Source: Kappaphycus alvarezii (taxonomy: Eukaryota; Rhodophyta; Florideophyceae; Gigartinales; Solieriaceae). Taken from it: DNA of 64,000 nucleotides. Position 1 is the first letter of the stretch; each line of letters starts with the position of its first letter. Both the position numbers and the translations under genes were made by a program. This document shows positions 31,650 through 42,801 of this stretch, piece by piece. The notes under the pieces were generated by a model. The model saw nothing but the letters and a program-made list of their open reading frames with translations, searched no databases and was not told the origin of the DNA. Where the stretch lies: the NCBI GenBank assembly GCA_002205965.3, contig NADL03000624.1, positions 496,001 through 560,000 on the forward strand. The letters are read 5' to 3'.

Positions 31650-32470
31650 TTTTGCGATCAAGGTTGCTTTCACAGTTGTCGCTTCACAAAGCCAGACGTG
31701 GAGCGGATGGTCAAAGCAGTTGCGTGGCCCAGCGGTCAAAAACACACGACAGGCAATCGGCACAGCGTAACACCGATCCTCGCCACCCATCTAGTTTTGC
31801 GACGTGTTTCCTCCCCTGCCATATTTACAGAATTGGAGTATATATTTGGCAAACAGCGGCCTCACATTTCGGAAATTTATTGGGAAGCGCTAGAGTGCAT
31901 GTGGAGTGCACACAAGGACTTAATGTCCACCATATCGCCTTCCTATATGGTGGAGCATGCTCAGCGCTTTGCTAGGGCTATCCAATACAGGTAGCAGGTA
32001 TTGTCAAACTGTGTGGCTTTTATCGATGGAACTGTCATTGGCATTTCCCGCTCGAAGGGCCAGAGACTTCAGCGTGTTGTCTATAACGACACAACACAAA
32101 CGGAAACATGCACTCAAGTACAAGGCAATAAACACTCCTGATGGGATGATATTGCACGCTTGCGGTCCGATAGGGGGACGCCGCCATGAATAGTCGCTGT
32201 ACATACCAAGTGACCTGGATGGAACGCTGCCTGCGATCTTGCAGGCTGATAACGGACGATACTGCATCTAAGACGATTCAGGATACAGTAGGAGATGGTA
32301 TCTGGACGTTCCCTTCCAAGGATCTAACCTGACGCAGGCACAGAAGGAGTTTAACAAGGCGATGTAGTCTACAAATATCTCGTTCGAGTGGGTATTCAAG
32401 GAAGTCAAATTGCACTTTACAATCGTTGACTTCAAGCGGAAGAAGAAGCCATTGGAAAGCTATTCTTGTG
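31650..32470 (+). pseudogene. Harbinger 3 transposase, broken
   Basis: The helical N-terminal part (HISEIYWEALECMWSAHKDL) is followed by VAFIDGTVIGISRSKGQRLQ (first Asp, about 32010-32070). Next come HKRKHALKYKAINTPDGMIL, then ACGPIGGRRHE, a stop, DDSGYSRRWYLDVPFQGSNL (second Asp, about 32270-32330) and ISFEWVFKEVKLHF (Glu, about 32375-32415). This matches DDE_Tnp_4 Harbinger transposases but is a different subfamily from Harbinger 1 and 2 and closest to Harbinger 4. At least three stops and two frameshifts are present. Confidence 0.82.
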
Positions 32471-32749
32471 TTCCATGTTTTAAGCAACTGCCGCAACTGT
32501 GTGTACCCACACCCAATTTCTCACCATTTAAACTGCCAACCGCCCACCCTGGAAGTGTAGTCGGACCTACACGAAGAGAATTAAGTCGGCTCCAAGCGAG
32601 AGACACGAGGATAAAGTCCGCGATTGCGAGCTTGCGAGGTTCAACTCGGACTCCGCAAGGAGAAAAACCGCAGGTTTTTCTGTACTTCATGACATCCTCA
32701 AGCGTCACAGACGACCAAATGCGCGTGAATCGGCTTACTTTTGCTCAGC

Positions 32750-33715
32750 CTAGAACACGCCCAATAAAACCTGCAGCTTCTTCAACTCGGGCGCGCTGTT
32801 TTCCTGGCGTTCCAAATGGCTTTTTGCGCAATCGTTGCCGCGCCCATCCTTTTCACCGTCTAACTTGGATAGCTCTAACGCTAGTTGCTCCCTCTCCAAG
32901 TCGACTTCCGCTAAGTCCGACTCTTTCGAAGGATATCCAAACGCAGCCAGCTCCCCGCTCATGGCTCTACCACGGCTCTTTCTTTGCCTCTTGCTCTCCT
33001 TACTACTTCTGCTCGAGTAGCTTCCAGAGCCTTCGTTGTTGCTCTTGTAGTCAGGCGCAATCTTATTCTTCCTCGAAAATGAAGCGGCAACCGGATCACG
33101 CCCAATCCTCTCCTTCTCTTCCTCGTCCTTTGAGATTTTCTCCTTCTTCGCGTTCTTCTTCTGTTTGAAGTCTTCCTCCGCTTCTTTTATATGCGAAAAT
33201 AGCTCGTTCAGTTCACTGAGCTCCCCGCCCCCAATACTTGAGCGTGCATTCTTCAGTCCGTATTTATTCCGGAACGCCTCTTGCAAGCGGTCGTAACGGT
33301 CGTCGCGCTGCTTCCAGGTGACCTTCGAAGTCATTCCGTTGTTTTCGTTGCAGCGAGCGGCGATGGTATCATATCGAGTGCGACTTGTCCCCCACGGCGC
33401 GATATGGGCCTTTGCAGCGGCCACATCCCGCATTATTATGAGATCATCAGTGGGGAGGAACTTGGAACGGCGGTCACTGTTGCCCCGGCGCTCATCGTCG
33501 CCCTTTGTTGAAGAGATGGCTGCTGTGGCCGATGAGGTCTGGAAATCGGGCATAGCCACTACTGCAGCCTGAGATGGCGGCGGAGGGATAGGCGGAAAGG
33601 ATGTGGAGAGGTTTGCCGTCAGGGCTGCTGTGTAGGATAGGAAAAAGTGGCGTCGCTGGCCATGTTGAGTTAGTGCGTGGGGACTGGGAGGGATGCATCT
33701 CACCGCCAAGAACAT
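32750..33715 (-). CDS. Harbinger 3 Myb/SANT-like partner (321 aa, intact)
   Basis: The ORF is uninterrupted; the likely ATG is at 33715, or an internal Met at MPDFQTSS. Residues about 85-150 (FLPTDDLIIMRDVAAAKAHI, then KVTWKQRDDRYDRLQEAF) form the Myb-like DNA-binding domain. They are followed by a strongly charged Lys/Glu coil (about 180-215), an Arg/Ser-rich nuclear-localisation-like stretch (SSRSSKESKRQRKSRGR) and a C-terminal helix (DLEREQLALELSKLDGE). It is convergent with the dead transposase at 31650-32470, with about 280 bp between them. A sound partner beside a decayed transposase is also seen in Harbinger 2. Binding of element ends is inferred from the family. Confidence 0.75.
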   Translation of the reverse strand: MFLAVRCIPPSPHALTQHGQRRHFFLSYTAALTANLSTSFPPIPPPPSQAAVVAMPDFQTSSATAAISSTKGDDERRGNSDRRSKFLPTDDLIIMRDVAAAKAHIAPWGTSRTRYDTIAARCNENNGMTSKVTWKQRDDRYDRLQEAFRNKYGLKNARSSIGGGELSELNELFSHIKEAEEDFKQKKNAKKEKISKDEEEKERIGRDPVAASFSRKNKIAPDYKSNNEGSGSYSSRSSKESKRQRKSRGRAMSGELAAFGYPSKESDLAEVDLEREQLALELSKLDGEKDGRGNDCAKSHLERQENSAPELKKLQVLLGVF

Positions 33716-34029
33716 TGGTACTCGTATTTAGGCCTTGCCTTCCCGCGGAAAAAGCTTTCTCACGCTTGTCAGAGTTGCTCACGAAGTCGTGACAAACAGC
33801 TCATGTTTCAGCCAATTTAGTCACGAGTCTGCTGCAGAATTCTGCGAAAACGCTGTCAGGGTAATTTTTATTTCCATAGTCTGCCATTGTCCTAGGCTTA
33901 TATTTGCATGCGTACGGTCACTATTATAGATTTTACGGTAGGACGGACTGGTAGGACGGACTTCAGCAATTAATCTGCAGTTTTTCTGTAATTGTAGAGT
34001 AAAATTTAAATTTTACACAACTGGACAGT

Positions 34030-35245
34030 CACGTGAGCAATCCAATTAATTGCTCATGTTTGTTTACAGAGTATCCTCATGTGAGTATTAGATCCGACAG
34101 CCTACATAGGTACTACCCAGAAACAGGATGTCTCGGGCTCGAAAGGGGTCCTTCCTTCGGGAGACAAACGCCCAAAACTTCAAACGGCTCCAATTCTGGC
34201 GGAGAGCATTCTACTACATCATCGAGAGGCATGCATCCACTGATATGCCCACAGCAGTTCTTGTTACAGCGCTCAAGAACTGCAAGGAACTACGCGAAAA
34301 CCATGTGGTCTACGTTCAACGGAACCCACTTATTGCAACGACAAACTTTGAACAGGGGTTTAAAAACATGGGTGATGAGCAATGCTTGCAGCACTTTCGA
34401 TTCCTACGTGCAGATGTGTAAAAAGTTATGGAGGTTATCACGTCTGGCAGCGAGTATTACAACTAAAGTACAAGACTGGTTGCTACATGTATTATGCTAA
34501 AAAGACTTTCGACAACGCAAAGGTGGAAAGGTGGAGAACTTATGTTCCAAAAGCATTCTTCTCACTTATCGGAGATAGTCTGGGAAGCAATCAATTCCTT
34601 CACAGAGAAATGGGATTCGGTTTTAACAAGTCCAATCAATTCAGAATTCATACAGGCAAAAACAGCAAGGTATGCGCTTGCCTTCAAAGGGAAAACAGGG
34701 GGTCTAGATAACTGTGGGCTTCATTTATGGAAATGTATTGGAAATTGCTCGCCCTAGTGATGGTGAATTACAGAACATTGCTTGTAATGGACACAATTGG
34801 AAAAATATGTTGAAGTTTCAAGCAATAACATCACCGGATGGGCTCTTTTTACATGTCTACGGACCTATGGAGGGCCTTAGACATGACTGTAACCTCTACT
34901 CTCGATCTGGTCTAGATCAGCAGTTAGAGACAGTATTGCAAGGTGGATCACAGTCTTACTGTATATATGGAGACAACCGCTATAATTAGAGAGTATACTC
35001 AGAAATTTCGTTTCTGGGCTCCTCACCAACACTCAAACAGGCTTTGTTTAATACAGAAATGGCTAAGGTGAGAATCAAGGTCGAACGGATGTTCAAAGAA
35101 GTTAAAACGTATTGAACAACCGTGGACTTTCCCAGGAAATTACGCGTTTTGCAGCTTCCTGTTGGTAAGATTTAAATAGCCGCTGTCCTACTGAGTAATG
35201 TCAGAACTAGTATCTATGGAAACCAAACATCACTTTACTTGAGAT
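34030..35245 (+). pseudogene. Harbinger 4 transposase, broken
   Basis: Starting near the ATG at 34128 (RETNAQNFKRLQFWRRAFYY), the reading passes QHFRFLRADV, then two stops, then LSEIVWEAINSFTEKWDSVL. GFIYGNVLEIARPSDGELQ aligns with FIDGTVIGISR of Harbinger 3, so the first catalytic Asp is Tyr here. It continues KNMLKFQAITSPDGLFLHVY, MEGLRHDCNLYSRSGL, SYCIYGDNRYN (second Asp) and KVRIKVERMFKEVKTY (Glu). Stops at 34981 and about 35113 and several frame changes follow. Confidence 0.8.
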
Positions 35246-35612
35246 GCGATCCACTCTTATTGCTGGAGTATCTACAGACTAGATTGGCAAGTGAAAATAA
35301 AAATCACAGAGACTCAGATTAAGAGTAAAAGTGTAAAGCTGTACCACTTTGCTACCATATGTCTGGTCTGAACCACCATTTTGCCCCCTCGAATTTACTT
35401 TAATAAGCTCAGCCATAGCATCCATCATTAGCTTCATCTTAGTTCCAATTCAGCGACGGCCTTCCTTTCTTCTCTTCGCTCGTCACGTGCGCGCTTGCGC
35501 TCTGCAATATCTTCCTGTGGTCGTTTCTAGTCGAGCTCTAATTTTTGTTTTTCCGTTTCAGATCGCTTATTCTTAGCACGTTCTAATGCTCTTGCAAAGG
35601 CAGTCTCCCTGG
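35246..35612. other. Unassigned gap between the two Harbinger 4 genes
   Basis: It holds the decayed 3' part of the two convergent genes; nothing separate is seen. Confidence 0.3.
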
Positions 35613-36130
35613 TTATGGCGATGTCTGTAAAGAGTTGATGTCCGCGGCAATGTTTGTCCTTTTTTCTGTGGCTTCTGTAGAACTGCCTTCACCAGAATCT
35701 AGTTCCTGCACAAAATCTTTACCGTCAGTTGACAGTAGTTCAGTTGATCGCGCCTCAATCAAAGAATAAAGCATATCTTTCTCCATCTCTCTACGGACCT
35801 CCATCCCCCTCTTCGAATTCTTTTCTCCTGTTAGTTCATCTATATCATCTTTCATGGTGGCCATTAGCTCGTCCATTTCGCACACTATTCCCCTGTTCTA
35901 TTCATAAAGCGCTCAGAACGGTCATCGCGGTCAAACCTGGGCTGTAGTCTTAAATATATGTCATGTACAGATTTCCACGTCACAGTTCTAGTAAGCTTAC
36001 GTGTTATATTTGCCTTTGAAGCCGCAATTCGAACCTCTCTCTTGCTACTCCATTCGGAGCTATATGGGCCTTGCATGCCGCCACCTCTCGTACAATAACA
36101 AGATCCTCTTCATAGGTAAAATTTTATCGT
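35613..36130 (-). pseudogene. Harbinger 4 Myb/SANT-like partner, broken
   Basis: The segment KREVRIAASKANI and RTVTWKSVHDIYLRLQPRFD (about 35950-36060) corresponds to the VTWKQRDDRYDRLQEAF part of the Harbinger 3 partner. After stops, MDELMATMKDDIDELTGEKN (about 35820-35880) and a charged C-terminal part follow in another frame. Its N-terminus appears to run into the Ala/Ser/Pro-coding repeat at 36130-36730. Confidence 0.65.
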
Positions 36131-36730
36131 CTGCCACGTCCCGGTTGCGTAACATTCGGTAGTGACGTAATAGCGGCGGCAGTAATATTCGGTAGAAACG
36201 CAATTGAAGCAGCAGGCGGTGGCGGATCAGGCGGTATTGACTGCATGGTAGCGGCAAGCGTTGTCGACACAGGAGGTAGTGACTGCATAGCGGGCGTAAC
36301 CGGTTGCGGCGGTAGTTAGTTGAAAATCAGGTGGTAGTGACCACTACCAGTGGTAAGCGTTGAAGAAACAGGCGATAGCGACTGCATAGTGGCGGCAGCC
36401 GTTGACGGAAGGAGCAGTAATGACGCAATTGCAGCGATAGGCAGTGACGAAATAGGCGATAGTGACTACATAACGGCGACGGGCGGTTGTGGAACAAGCA
36501 GTAGTGACGCCATAGCAGCGGTAAGCGATGACGGAACAGGCGGTACTGACTGCATAGCGGCGGTAGATAGTGGAGAAAGAAGCGGTAATGACGCCATAGC
36601 AGCGGTAGGCGGGGAAAAACCAGGCGGTTACGTAGCAATAGCAGCAGAATGAAGTGACGAAATAGGCCGTGGTGGTGGTATAGTAGCGTTAAGAGGCTAT
36701 AAACATGGCTGTTCTGATGACGTAGCACCT
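36130..36730 (-). repeat. Degenerate coding repeat in the Harbinger 4 partner N-terminus
   Basis: Many variants of TAGTGACTGCATAGCGGCGG / AGTAATGACGCCATAGCAGC alternate. Read on the minus strand they give short Ala/Met/Ser/Leu/Pro repeats such as AAMQSVPPVPS and AAIASLLP. The unit is about 20-60 bp with frequent slippage. Confidence 0.6.
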
Positions 36731-37120
36731 GTAGGAAATGATAGACAATTCAGGTCGTCGATCCAGGCGGTTGTTAGGGTATACAAAAGGTAGTAGGACA
36801 AGCAAGTACCGTAATCAAACGTTTAGCAGCGGTACAAAGCGCATGGACTGCTAAAAGCGCAGCTTAGATACAACGTCTCGGTGATGGGTTTCTGAGGTGA
36901 AAGGGCTGCCCTTGCTCACCTCCGCACAACTTGATGTCTTTTTGGCTAAAACTATTCGCAAACGCCACTTCAATAACTTCTCACTTTTCTTGAAATACGC
37001 TCACGCGGAACTTTACGATTTCTGCAATTCGTTTGCCTCGTGTGCACGTATTGCCGAAATCCTGCGTTTTAATCACAGAATTCTGTATCCGTAAATCCTT
37101 ATTGAAATATTCCCCCCTAT
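36731..37120. other. Unassigned spacer
   Basis: No gene is recognised. Confidence 0.25.
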
Positions 37121-37290
37121 AGTGTGGTCTGATAGGGAAGGGTTACAATACTTGTTTATTGTTTGTGGTTCTTTTTTCAGCCAAGGAGAACCTATCCTCT
37201 CCTTTCGCATCTCCCTTTTCTCCTCTCTCTACATCCTCAACCGCTCCAAAACCATTCGCTACTCCTTTTTCTTTTCTCCAAACAACAACG

Positions 37291-37392
37291 GCTCGAACCA
37301 AGCAACTCGCTCGTTCGAGCACTGGCTGTCGTGCCCCTCGGCAAAATATCGACACCAAGGCAGCTCGGGTCGCCCGCTGCGCAAAGAGACCC
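37291..37392 (+). other. Histone H3 N-terminal tail look-alike
   Basis: Frame 1 reads ARTKQLARSSTG, then C-R-A-P-R, then QNID, then TKAAR, then V-A-R-C. Aligned without gaps to the conserved H3 tail (known from the family), residues 1-5, 7, 8, 10-12, 15-17 and 22-26 match, 18 of 26. K4 and K23 are kept. K9 is S, K14 is R, K18 is Q and K27 is V. The codon before Ala is ACG, one change from ATG. The sequence upstream (37190-37285) is pyrimidine-rich like a 5' leader. A TAG ends the frame at 37399. No histone fold follows. Confidence 0.8.
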
Positions 37393-37416
37393 CTCCAATA
37401 GCAAGATCGAACCTAA

Positions 37417-38583
37417 TGCGCCTGTTGTCGGAACTTTCGGAAATCAAGGAGATGCTCTTCATTGGTGGGGAGGAGCGGAACCACTTCTTCGTACACACCG
37501 ACTCTTGCGGAATTCATCCGTATCGCGTTTCGCTTGAGGATTTCTTCGATCTCTTTGGAACTCACATTAAGGACTATGTAACTCACTGCGTCGGTGAAGA
37601 GGTCACGCGTGAGGACGCATTACAACTCGGTCTCACAGAATCTCAGCAAGATCGGCGCGTTTATGATGAGGTCCAAGAAGGAGATTCGATCATCACTACG
37701 GTTCGCTGGGACGACGACACCCAAACTTATCGAGCAGTCGACCCGGCAACTGGAGAGGAGCACTCGGTTTTGTCCTACACTACTGCATTTTCCGGTCCCC
37801 AAGAGCCAGACGGTCACTATATCTCTCGTCAGGCCAGGTCCTCCTTGTGGTGCGAAGGTTGACTCAGTGCTATGTTGAGCGTTCACAGGTGGTGCCAAAT
37901 TGATCCTGGTCGTCGTCTCCAGTTGTCCTTGGTTCGTTCAAGGGAGCCAGGTGCTTCCCCCGATTCTTTCTTGGCCTCACCGCACACCGATGTGGTATTC
38001 CGTGACGACACCGACATATGCATTGGTTTCTCGATCTCCAACGACCTCTGGCAGCTGGGTTCTCCTCCCGTTGCCATAAAGTGGTTGGAGTACTATGAAA
38101 GTAACGATCGAGCTTTGAAGGACGATATCATGCGGAAGGGTCGCATTAGAAGTTTGATACCCAAAAGAATGCACCTCCACGTACGTTAATTCTTCATAAA
38201 GGGGCCTCAAGGATACTTTGGCCCTTCCTAGTGGGTTTTACGTTGTGAATATCCAGGGTTCTCGTGAGGTTCATCACTGCGTCACGATGAATACTGGGAC
38301 CTGCCAGATATGGGATCCGTGCGAGCGTTTTCCTGTGGAATTCTCTTCTCAGGCTCTCCGTGAATGTGCCGGCGATAATTTTTCATTCATATCCGTTATA
38401 GAGCTCCGGCAAGTGGTGCTCACGACTGCAGGGAAGCACAGGGAGCTGCGTCCTGGTCGTAACTTCTTGTCCGTCCGGAAGCGCGAGCGGAGGATGAGGG
38501 AAAACCAGGGACGCAGTAGCGCAGCTCCTTGGTTACTCAATATTCAAGACTTCAATCCGAACGTTCACGATTTCTCTTCATGA
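37417..38583 (+). pseudogene. Unknown protein with papain-like Cys/His/Asp signature, adjacent to gypsy 2
   Basis: From ATG 37417 the reading gives MRLLSELSEIKEMLFIGG, then SLEDFFDLFGTHIKDYVTHC and TTVRWDDDTQTYRAVDP. An in-frame TGA lies at 37860, after which the same frame goes on (DTDICIGFSISNDLWQLG, about 38010-38060). After a stop and a frame change at about 38185, DTLALPSGFYVV leads into VHHCVTMNTGTCQIWDP (about 38260-38315) and a Lys/Arg-rich end. The order (possible nucleophile in D-x-C, then H-C-V, then I-W-D-P) resembles papain-fold hydrolases. The relative at 42802-43985 has DCSLACIVNG, LGHVISLD and VILDPAE in the same order. The H3-tail look-alike at 37291 lies directly upstream, one frame away. 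Function is unknown. Confidence 0.5.
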
Positions 38584-38704
38584 TTCCATAGTACTTAGCC
38601 TTCTATGATGAATTATTCTCCGTCATTGCCCTTGAACCTACTTGATTCCTGGTTCTACTCCCCTTGCTTCATTGAAATTCTTGCTTTTCCTTAAATGAGT
38701 AAAT
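38584..38704. other. Short spacer between the unknown gene and gypsy 2
   Basis: The two reading directions converge here. There is no LTR-like repeat. Confidence 0.4.
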
Positions 38705-39805
38705 TTAAATGAGTAAATGAGTAAGTCTAGTCTTACACGAGACAATACGACGCGCAGGAATTTCTTTCCTTGTAATGCGTCCGGTGGAGGACAGTAAATC
38801 GTAGCGTAGGTGGTTCGCTTTAGTCACCCGGCATGGTCCATAGAAATACGAATCCAAGGCCGGCCACTTGCGCCCCCTTTTGGAGGCCGCACCGTGCGAC
38901 ATCAACTCTTCATCTCCAACTTCGAGCTCCCTGACGTTTCCCTTGGCCTTACGGGTTCGCTATATTTCTCCATCACCACAGCCCTCGGTCTAGAATCGGC
39001 TAAGGTCTCGATAAGCCGATGATGGGGACCTACGTCACTGAGAAATGCTACCGAATCACTGGCCAGAATCCTCGGATTAATCCCATGCATCAGTCGGAAA
39101 GGGGAAGGGGCGTCGCTTCGGTCGCGTCTGCGGCAACCATAAGGGACTTTAGGGAGGGCTTCTGCACAGTCTCCCCACCGCCCGCGATTAACCTTTTGAG
39201 CGTGTGCTTGATAGTTACCACCATCCGCTCCGCGCGACTGTTTGCCATCTGCGCGCAAGCAAGCACCGCCTTCCACTCGACTCCCTTCTCTCTCATGTAC
39301 TCTTATACCGATCCCGCTATAAACGCAGTCGCGTTATCCGAGACGATTCTCTTTGGCGGCCCGAACGGTGATATTATCTCTCTCTCGATGAACCTCATCA
39401 CCGTATCGGCACAGAATCCATCGTGGCCGACGCTATGGGCCACCAAGTCATATGTTCCACGGCAATCAGAATAAATCCTTTTCCAGTCTTTGAAGGCTTG
39501 AATGGTCCAGCGAAGTCCATCGAGAAGGTCTCGAAGAGTCCAGTGACGGGAGCTCTCAGCCTCAAGTGATACGTCGGCAACCTTCTCGCATGCTGAAACC
39601 CATCGCAACCTTGTATATACTCAGTGACGTCACGGTACACCCCAGGCCACCAGAATCGGTCTCTCACGAACTTTCTTGTTGAATTGACGTCCCAGTAGCC
39701 AATATAATCGTGAAATGTGGCCAGTATCTCTAAGCGTTGAACGATTGGAGGTAAGGCACGGAGCCCGTCCTTCTCGCGACGAAAGGGGGTGTCCTTCCAC
39801 AGCAT
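38705..39805 (-). pseudogene. Gypsy 2 integrase
   Basis: It reads FETFSMDFAGPFKPSKTGKG (first Asp), FGPPKRIVSDNATAFI (second Asp) and MANSRAERMVVTIKHTLKR (Glu), and ends PALDSYFYGPCRVTKA. The catalytic triad is complete, in contrast to gypsy 1. Frame changes near 39300 and 39090 and a stop near 38900 break it. Confidence 0.82.
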
Positions 39806-40006
39806 GAAACTCTTTGCACTCCGTCTGACTGTGACCTTCTTCTTTGGGTCGGATTCTCGAACTTATTCTCCGGATAGGAACCGCGCTTCATCAAGCAAGT
39901 GTGGTTCTAAGCCGTACAACTTTGGTTTTGCCCAATCCACTGTCGCTACCAATCCTTCTGTTATGTTCTCACCGTTTCTTCTCTCCGCCTTCTTGTTAGG
40001 TCTTCG

Positions 40007-41235
40007 CTAGAGATAATTGGCCTCCCCATTCGCCAGGCCAGGATTATACTTGATCTCGAAGTCGTATTCCGCCATCAAGTCCATCCACTTTGCCAACCGC
40101 CCGTGAACACCTTTCTTCTTGAACGAGGTTTGAAGTGCCTGGTGATCCGTAGAGACGACGAAAGGCTTATCGGACAGAAGGTACACTCGGAACTTCTTAA
40201 GAGCGAAAACCAAAGCAAGTGCTTCCCGTTCGCTTGTGGAGTAGCGGCGCTCCTGGTCCGTCATCGTTCGAGAAGCCAACTAAATGGGTATACTTTCTCG
40301 TCTTCTTTCTTCTGCGAGAGAACCACACCCAGGGCTGCCGAAGAGGCGTCTGTTTCCACTAAGAAAGGGAAATTAAAACCCGTAAACGCCAGTACTGGAG
40401 GGGTAGTCAGTATCCCATTCAAATATTCAAAAAGCCTCTTGCATCTTCGTAGTCCGTTTAAAGCCTTCTTGAGAGACGTTGCCGCGTGCAACACCGCTGA
40501 GCTGTTGGCAAAACTCCATATGAACGGTCGGTAGTATCCCGCGAGCCCAAGGAAACTCCTGAGCTTCCACAATATCTTTGATCTTGCCTGGATCTACGTT
40601 CACACCACTTGAATTAACGATGCGACCAAGCAATTTCACTTCTGACTGAGCAAATACGCACATGGTTACCTTCAGCTTTAACTTCGATTCTTTGATCCTC
40701 CCGAACAGCTCTTTTCAATTAACTATGTGTTCCTCCAACGTCTTCGAGAAAATTGCAACTTCGTCCACGTAAACCATAGCAACGGTAGCCCGCGAAGGAC
40801 CTCGCCCATCATCCTTTGAAACGTCCTTGGAGCGTTCATGAGTTCAAACGGCATTGCCTCGAACTTTTATGTTCCATATCGAGAGACAAACGTTGTCTTT
40901 TCCTTGCAATTTTCCGACATCCTAGCCTTCCAGTATCTGGTGTAAAGGTACAATGTTGTGAAGAACTCTGGGCCAGAGAGTTCGTCGAAAAATTCTTCTA
41001 TTTTCGGTAACTGCCAGCGGTCTGGCTTCATCACCCTGTTCAACAGACGATAGTCAACGCAGAACCGAGGCTTTCCGTCTTTTTTCGTGGCTTTCACTAT
41101 CGGAAAGGACCAGGCAGATTTTGACAGCGTAATAATTACAGCTTCCAATAATTCCTTCACCTTTTTCCTTACTATTTCTTTATGCTCCGGCGGGATTCGG
41201 CGGGCTTTCGAATGTATCGGAGTCTCATCCGTCAA
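40007..41235 (-). pseudogene. Gypsy 2 reverse transcriptase and RNase H
   Basis: The RT begins TPIHSKARRIPPEHKEIVRK and SAWSFPIVKATKKDGKPRF, continues FCVDYRLLNRVM and FFTTLYLYTRYWKARM, then loses frame. The catalytic box at about 40755-40780 reads MVYVDEVAIFS, so the second Asp is Glu. RNase H contains FLVETDASSAALGVVLSQKK and RRYSTSEREALALVFALKKF. At least four frame changes are present. Confidence 0.85.
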
Positions 41236-41399
41236 CTAGAAAGAATTTAAAACCGGCACATGAGCAGGCTACAGATCGTGAATGTCCCAAGCTACGAAAT
41301 CCGTATCCTTGTGAGCTTTCGCCAGCTCCTGATTATTCTCTTCGACGTGGTCCAGCTTCGAGGCCAATAGAGCCGAGCGGCCCACCTCCACTTTAACCT

Positions 41400-42175
41400 A
41401 TTTCTTAACTTCAGTATTCATCGAGAGAGGTAGATTAGGCTCGTACGGTTCCTTGTTAATAATGGCTGAGACCAGGTAGTGTTCGGTATCCGATCCACCA
41501 TCGCTTTCGCTAGAAGACGAGAAAGGGTGGAGAGTTTCCTCATCTTCCAAACCTTTGGGAGACATAAAGTCCTCACTGACCGTCTGAGGCCCATTGATTC
41601 TGGCCGGCTCATTGACGAATGGTAACAAAAGCTCTTATTCTCCTATAACCAAAGTGGCGTGTTGGAGTGCATAGTCGATGCGCGTCTGGATGGCTTCCGG
41701 AGTCGGACTTCCAACGATAACGTCGGACGAGGCATTTTTGACCACCAGGAACTCTAGCCGCACGACCATTGAACAGTAAGGCACCGGCACTCCTCTGAGA
41801 CAACCCAGAACCTCGGCGAACCTCAGCGGCAGTTCCGTCTGCTATCGTCACCTAAAGATCGGTCTCCGTCGGGGTGAGTGCAAGCTTTTTGCAGAGGTCC
41901 CAAGAGATCAGTTGGAACTGCACCCGTGTCCAGAAGGGCATGAGTGTCCGTTCCATACAACTTTACGGCTACTACCTTGAGTCGGCGTGGAACTCCTCAA
42001 GAGTTAACTATCGATGACTGTATATCCAGTAGCCTCTTGGATAATTATCTCATTAAAAACGTTCTGGCCTCCTCGAAATCCCCGCGAAATAGTTGCCTGA
42101 AGTTCATCCCCGTGGCAGCGGAAGCCATTTCAGCCATCATTTTATATAAAAATCTCAGAAAGGGAACTTGTAAAG
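41400..42175 (-). pseudogene. Gypsy 2 protease region and gag end
   Basis: MNFRQLFRGDFEEA (about 42080-42110) aligns with IFGHLLRGDAEGA of gypsy 1. VVAVKLYGTDTHALLDTGAV (about 41915-41970) carries the D-T-G-A active site, and VTIADGTAAEVRRGS follows in another frame. An acidic linker (41398-41628) precedes the RT. Confidence 0.72.
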
Positions 42176-42274
42176 GATAGCAGGAGCCAAGAAAAATATG
42201 GGAACATTAATTGGCCTAAGTAGCTAAATAAATCTTATTTAACTGTAATTTAGCAAGTAGTATTTGCCTAAGCG

Positions 42275-42598
42275 TGTCGTAAGACTTACCAATATTCACA
42301 AGGGAGTTACCACGCACAATCACGGTAGTGGTTTTGTGGGTAAGGTAAAATGGGGGAAAGCTTTATTGGGAGGAGAAGGCGCCCAGAGCGAAGACCATGC
42401 GGCTAGCACTACGGTAATGTCGTTATGCGAATCATTCTTTTTCGTTCGTCCATTTTGTACCGCTGGGCAAGTCAGGAGAGTCGGAATGTTAAAGCCACAA
42501 CTTTTTCTCGGGTGCTGACAGAGCGAGCACAGTCAGCACCCTTCTACGCGACTTACACGTGTTCGCCAACATGGCGCCACACAATTGTTACACTGACA
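42275..42598 (-). repeat. 3' LTR of copia 2 (324 bp)
   Basis: The plus-strand ends are TGTCG and TGACA. A purine-rich tract (GCGGGGAG on the minus strand, about 42599-42606) lies just upstream of it in element sense, as expected for a plus-strand primer. Confidence 0.9.
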
Positions 42599-42801
42599 CT
42601 CCCCGCAAGTCGCGGGAGATCATTGTGGTCAAGTGATAGCTTCAATTCACTCCTTAATCAAAATGTCAACCTTACCTTAGACAGTTAACATGGTGGTGGC
42701 AGATGCAATTGGAAAGATTTTAAACGAGGCCTAGCACATATATGTAATGGAGACACAAAGCGAGCTATCCCCATTATCTAACTAAGCACACTTACAGCGC
42801 T

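Larger units (their letters stand above)
38705..42180 (-). mobile_element. Gypsy 2: Ty3/gypsy relic without recognised LTRs
   Basis: The minus-strand order is protease (41600-42000, LYGTDTHALLDTGAVP), RT (40600-41235), RNase H (40007-40500) and integrase (38705-39805), parallel to gypsy 1 and related at protein level. Upstream of 42180 only about 90 bp remain before copia 2 begins, and gag is nearly absent. Several frame changes and stops show it is old. Confidence 0.85.

Noticed and set aside
36130-36730. CRISPR-like or satellite array
   Set aside because: Units vary in length and sequence and encode low-complexity peptide in frame with the Myb-like partner; there are no constant repeats with unique spacers.
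38180-38228. Short GTACGT...CTAG intron in the 37.4-38.6 kb gene
   Set aside because: The reading just before the proposed acceptor (DTLALPSG) looks coding, so a frameshift and stop fit better than an intron.
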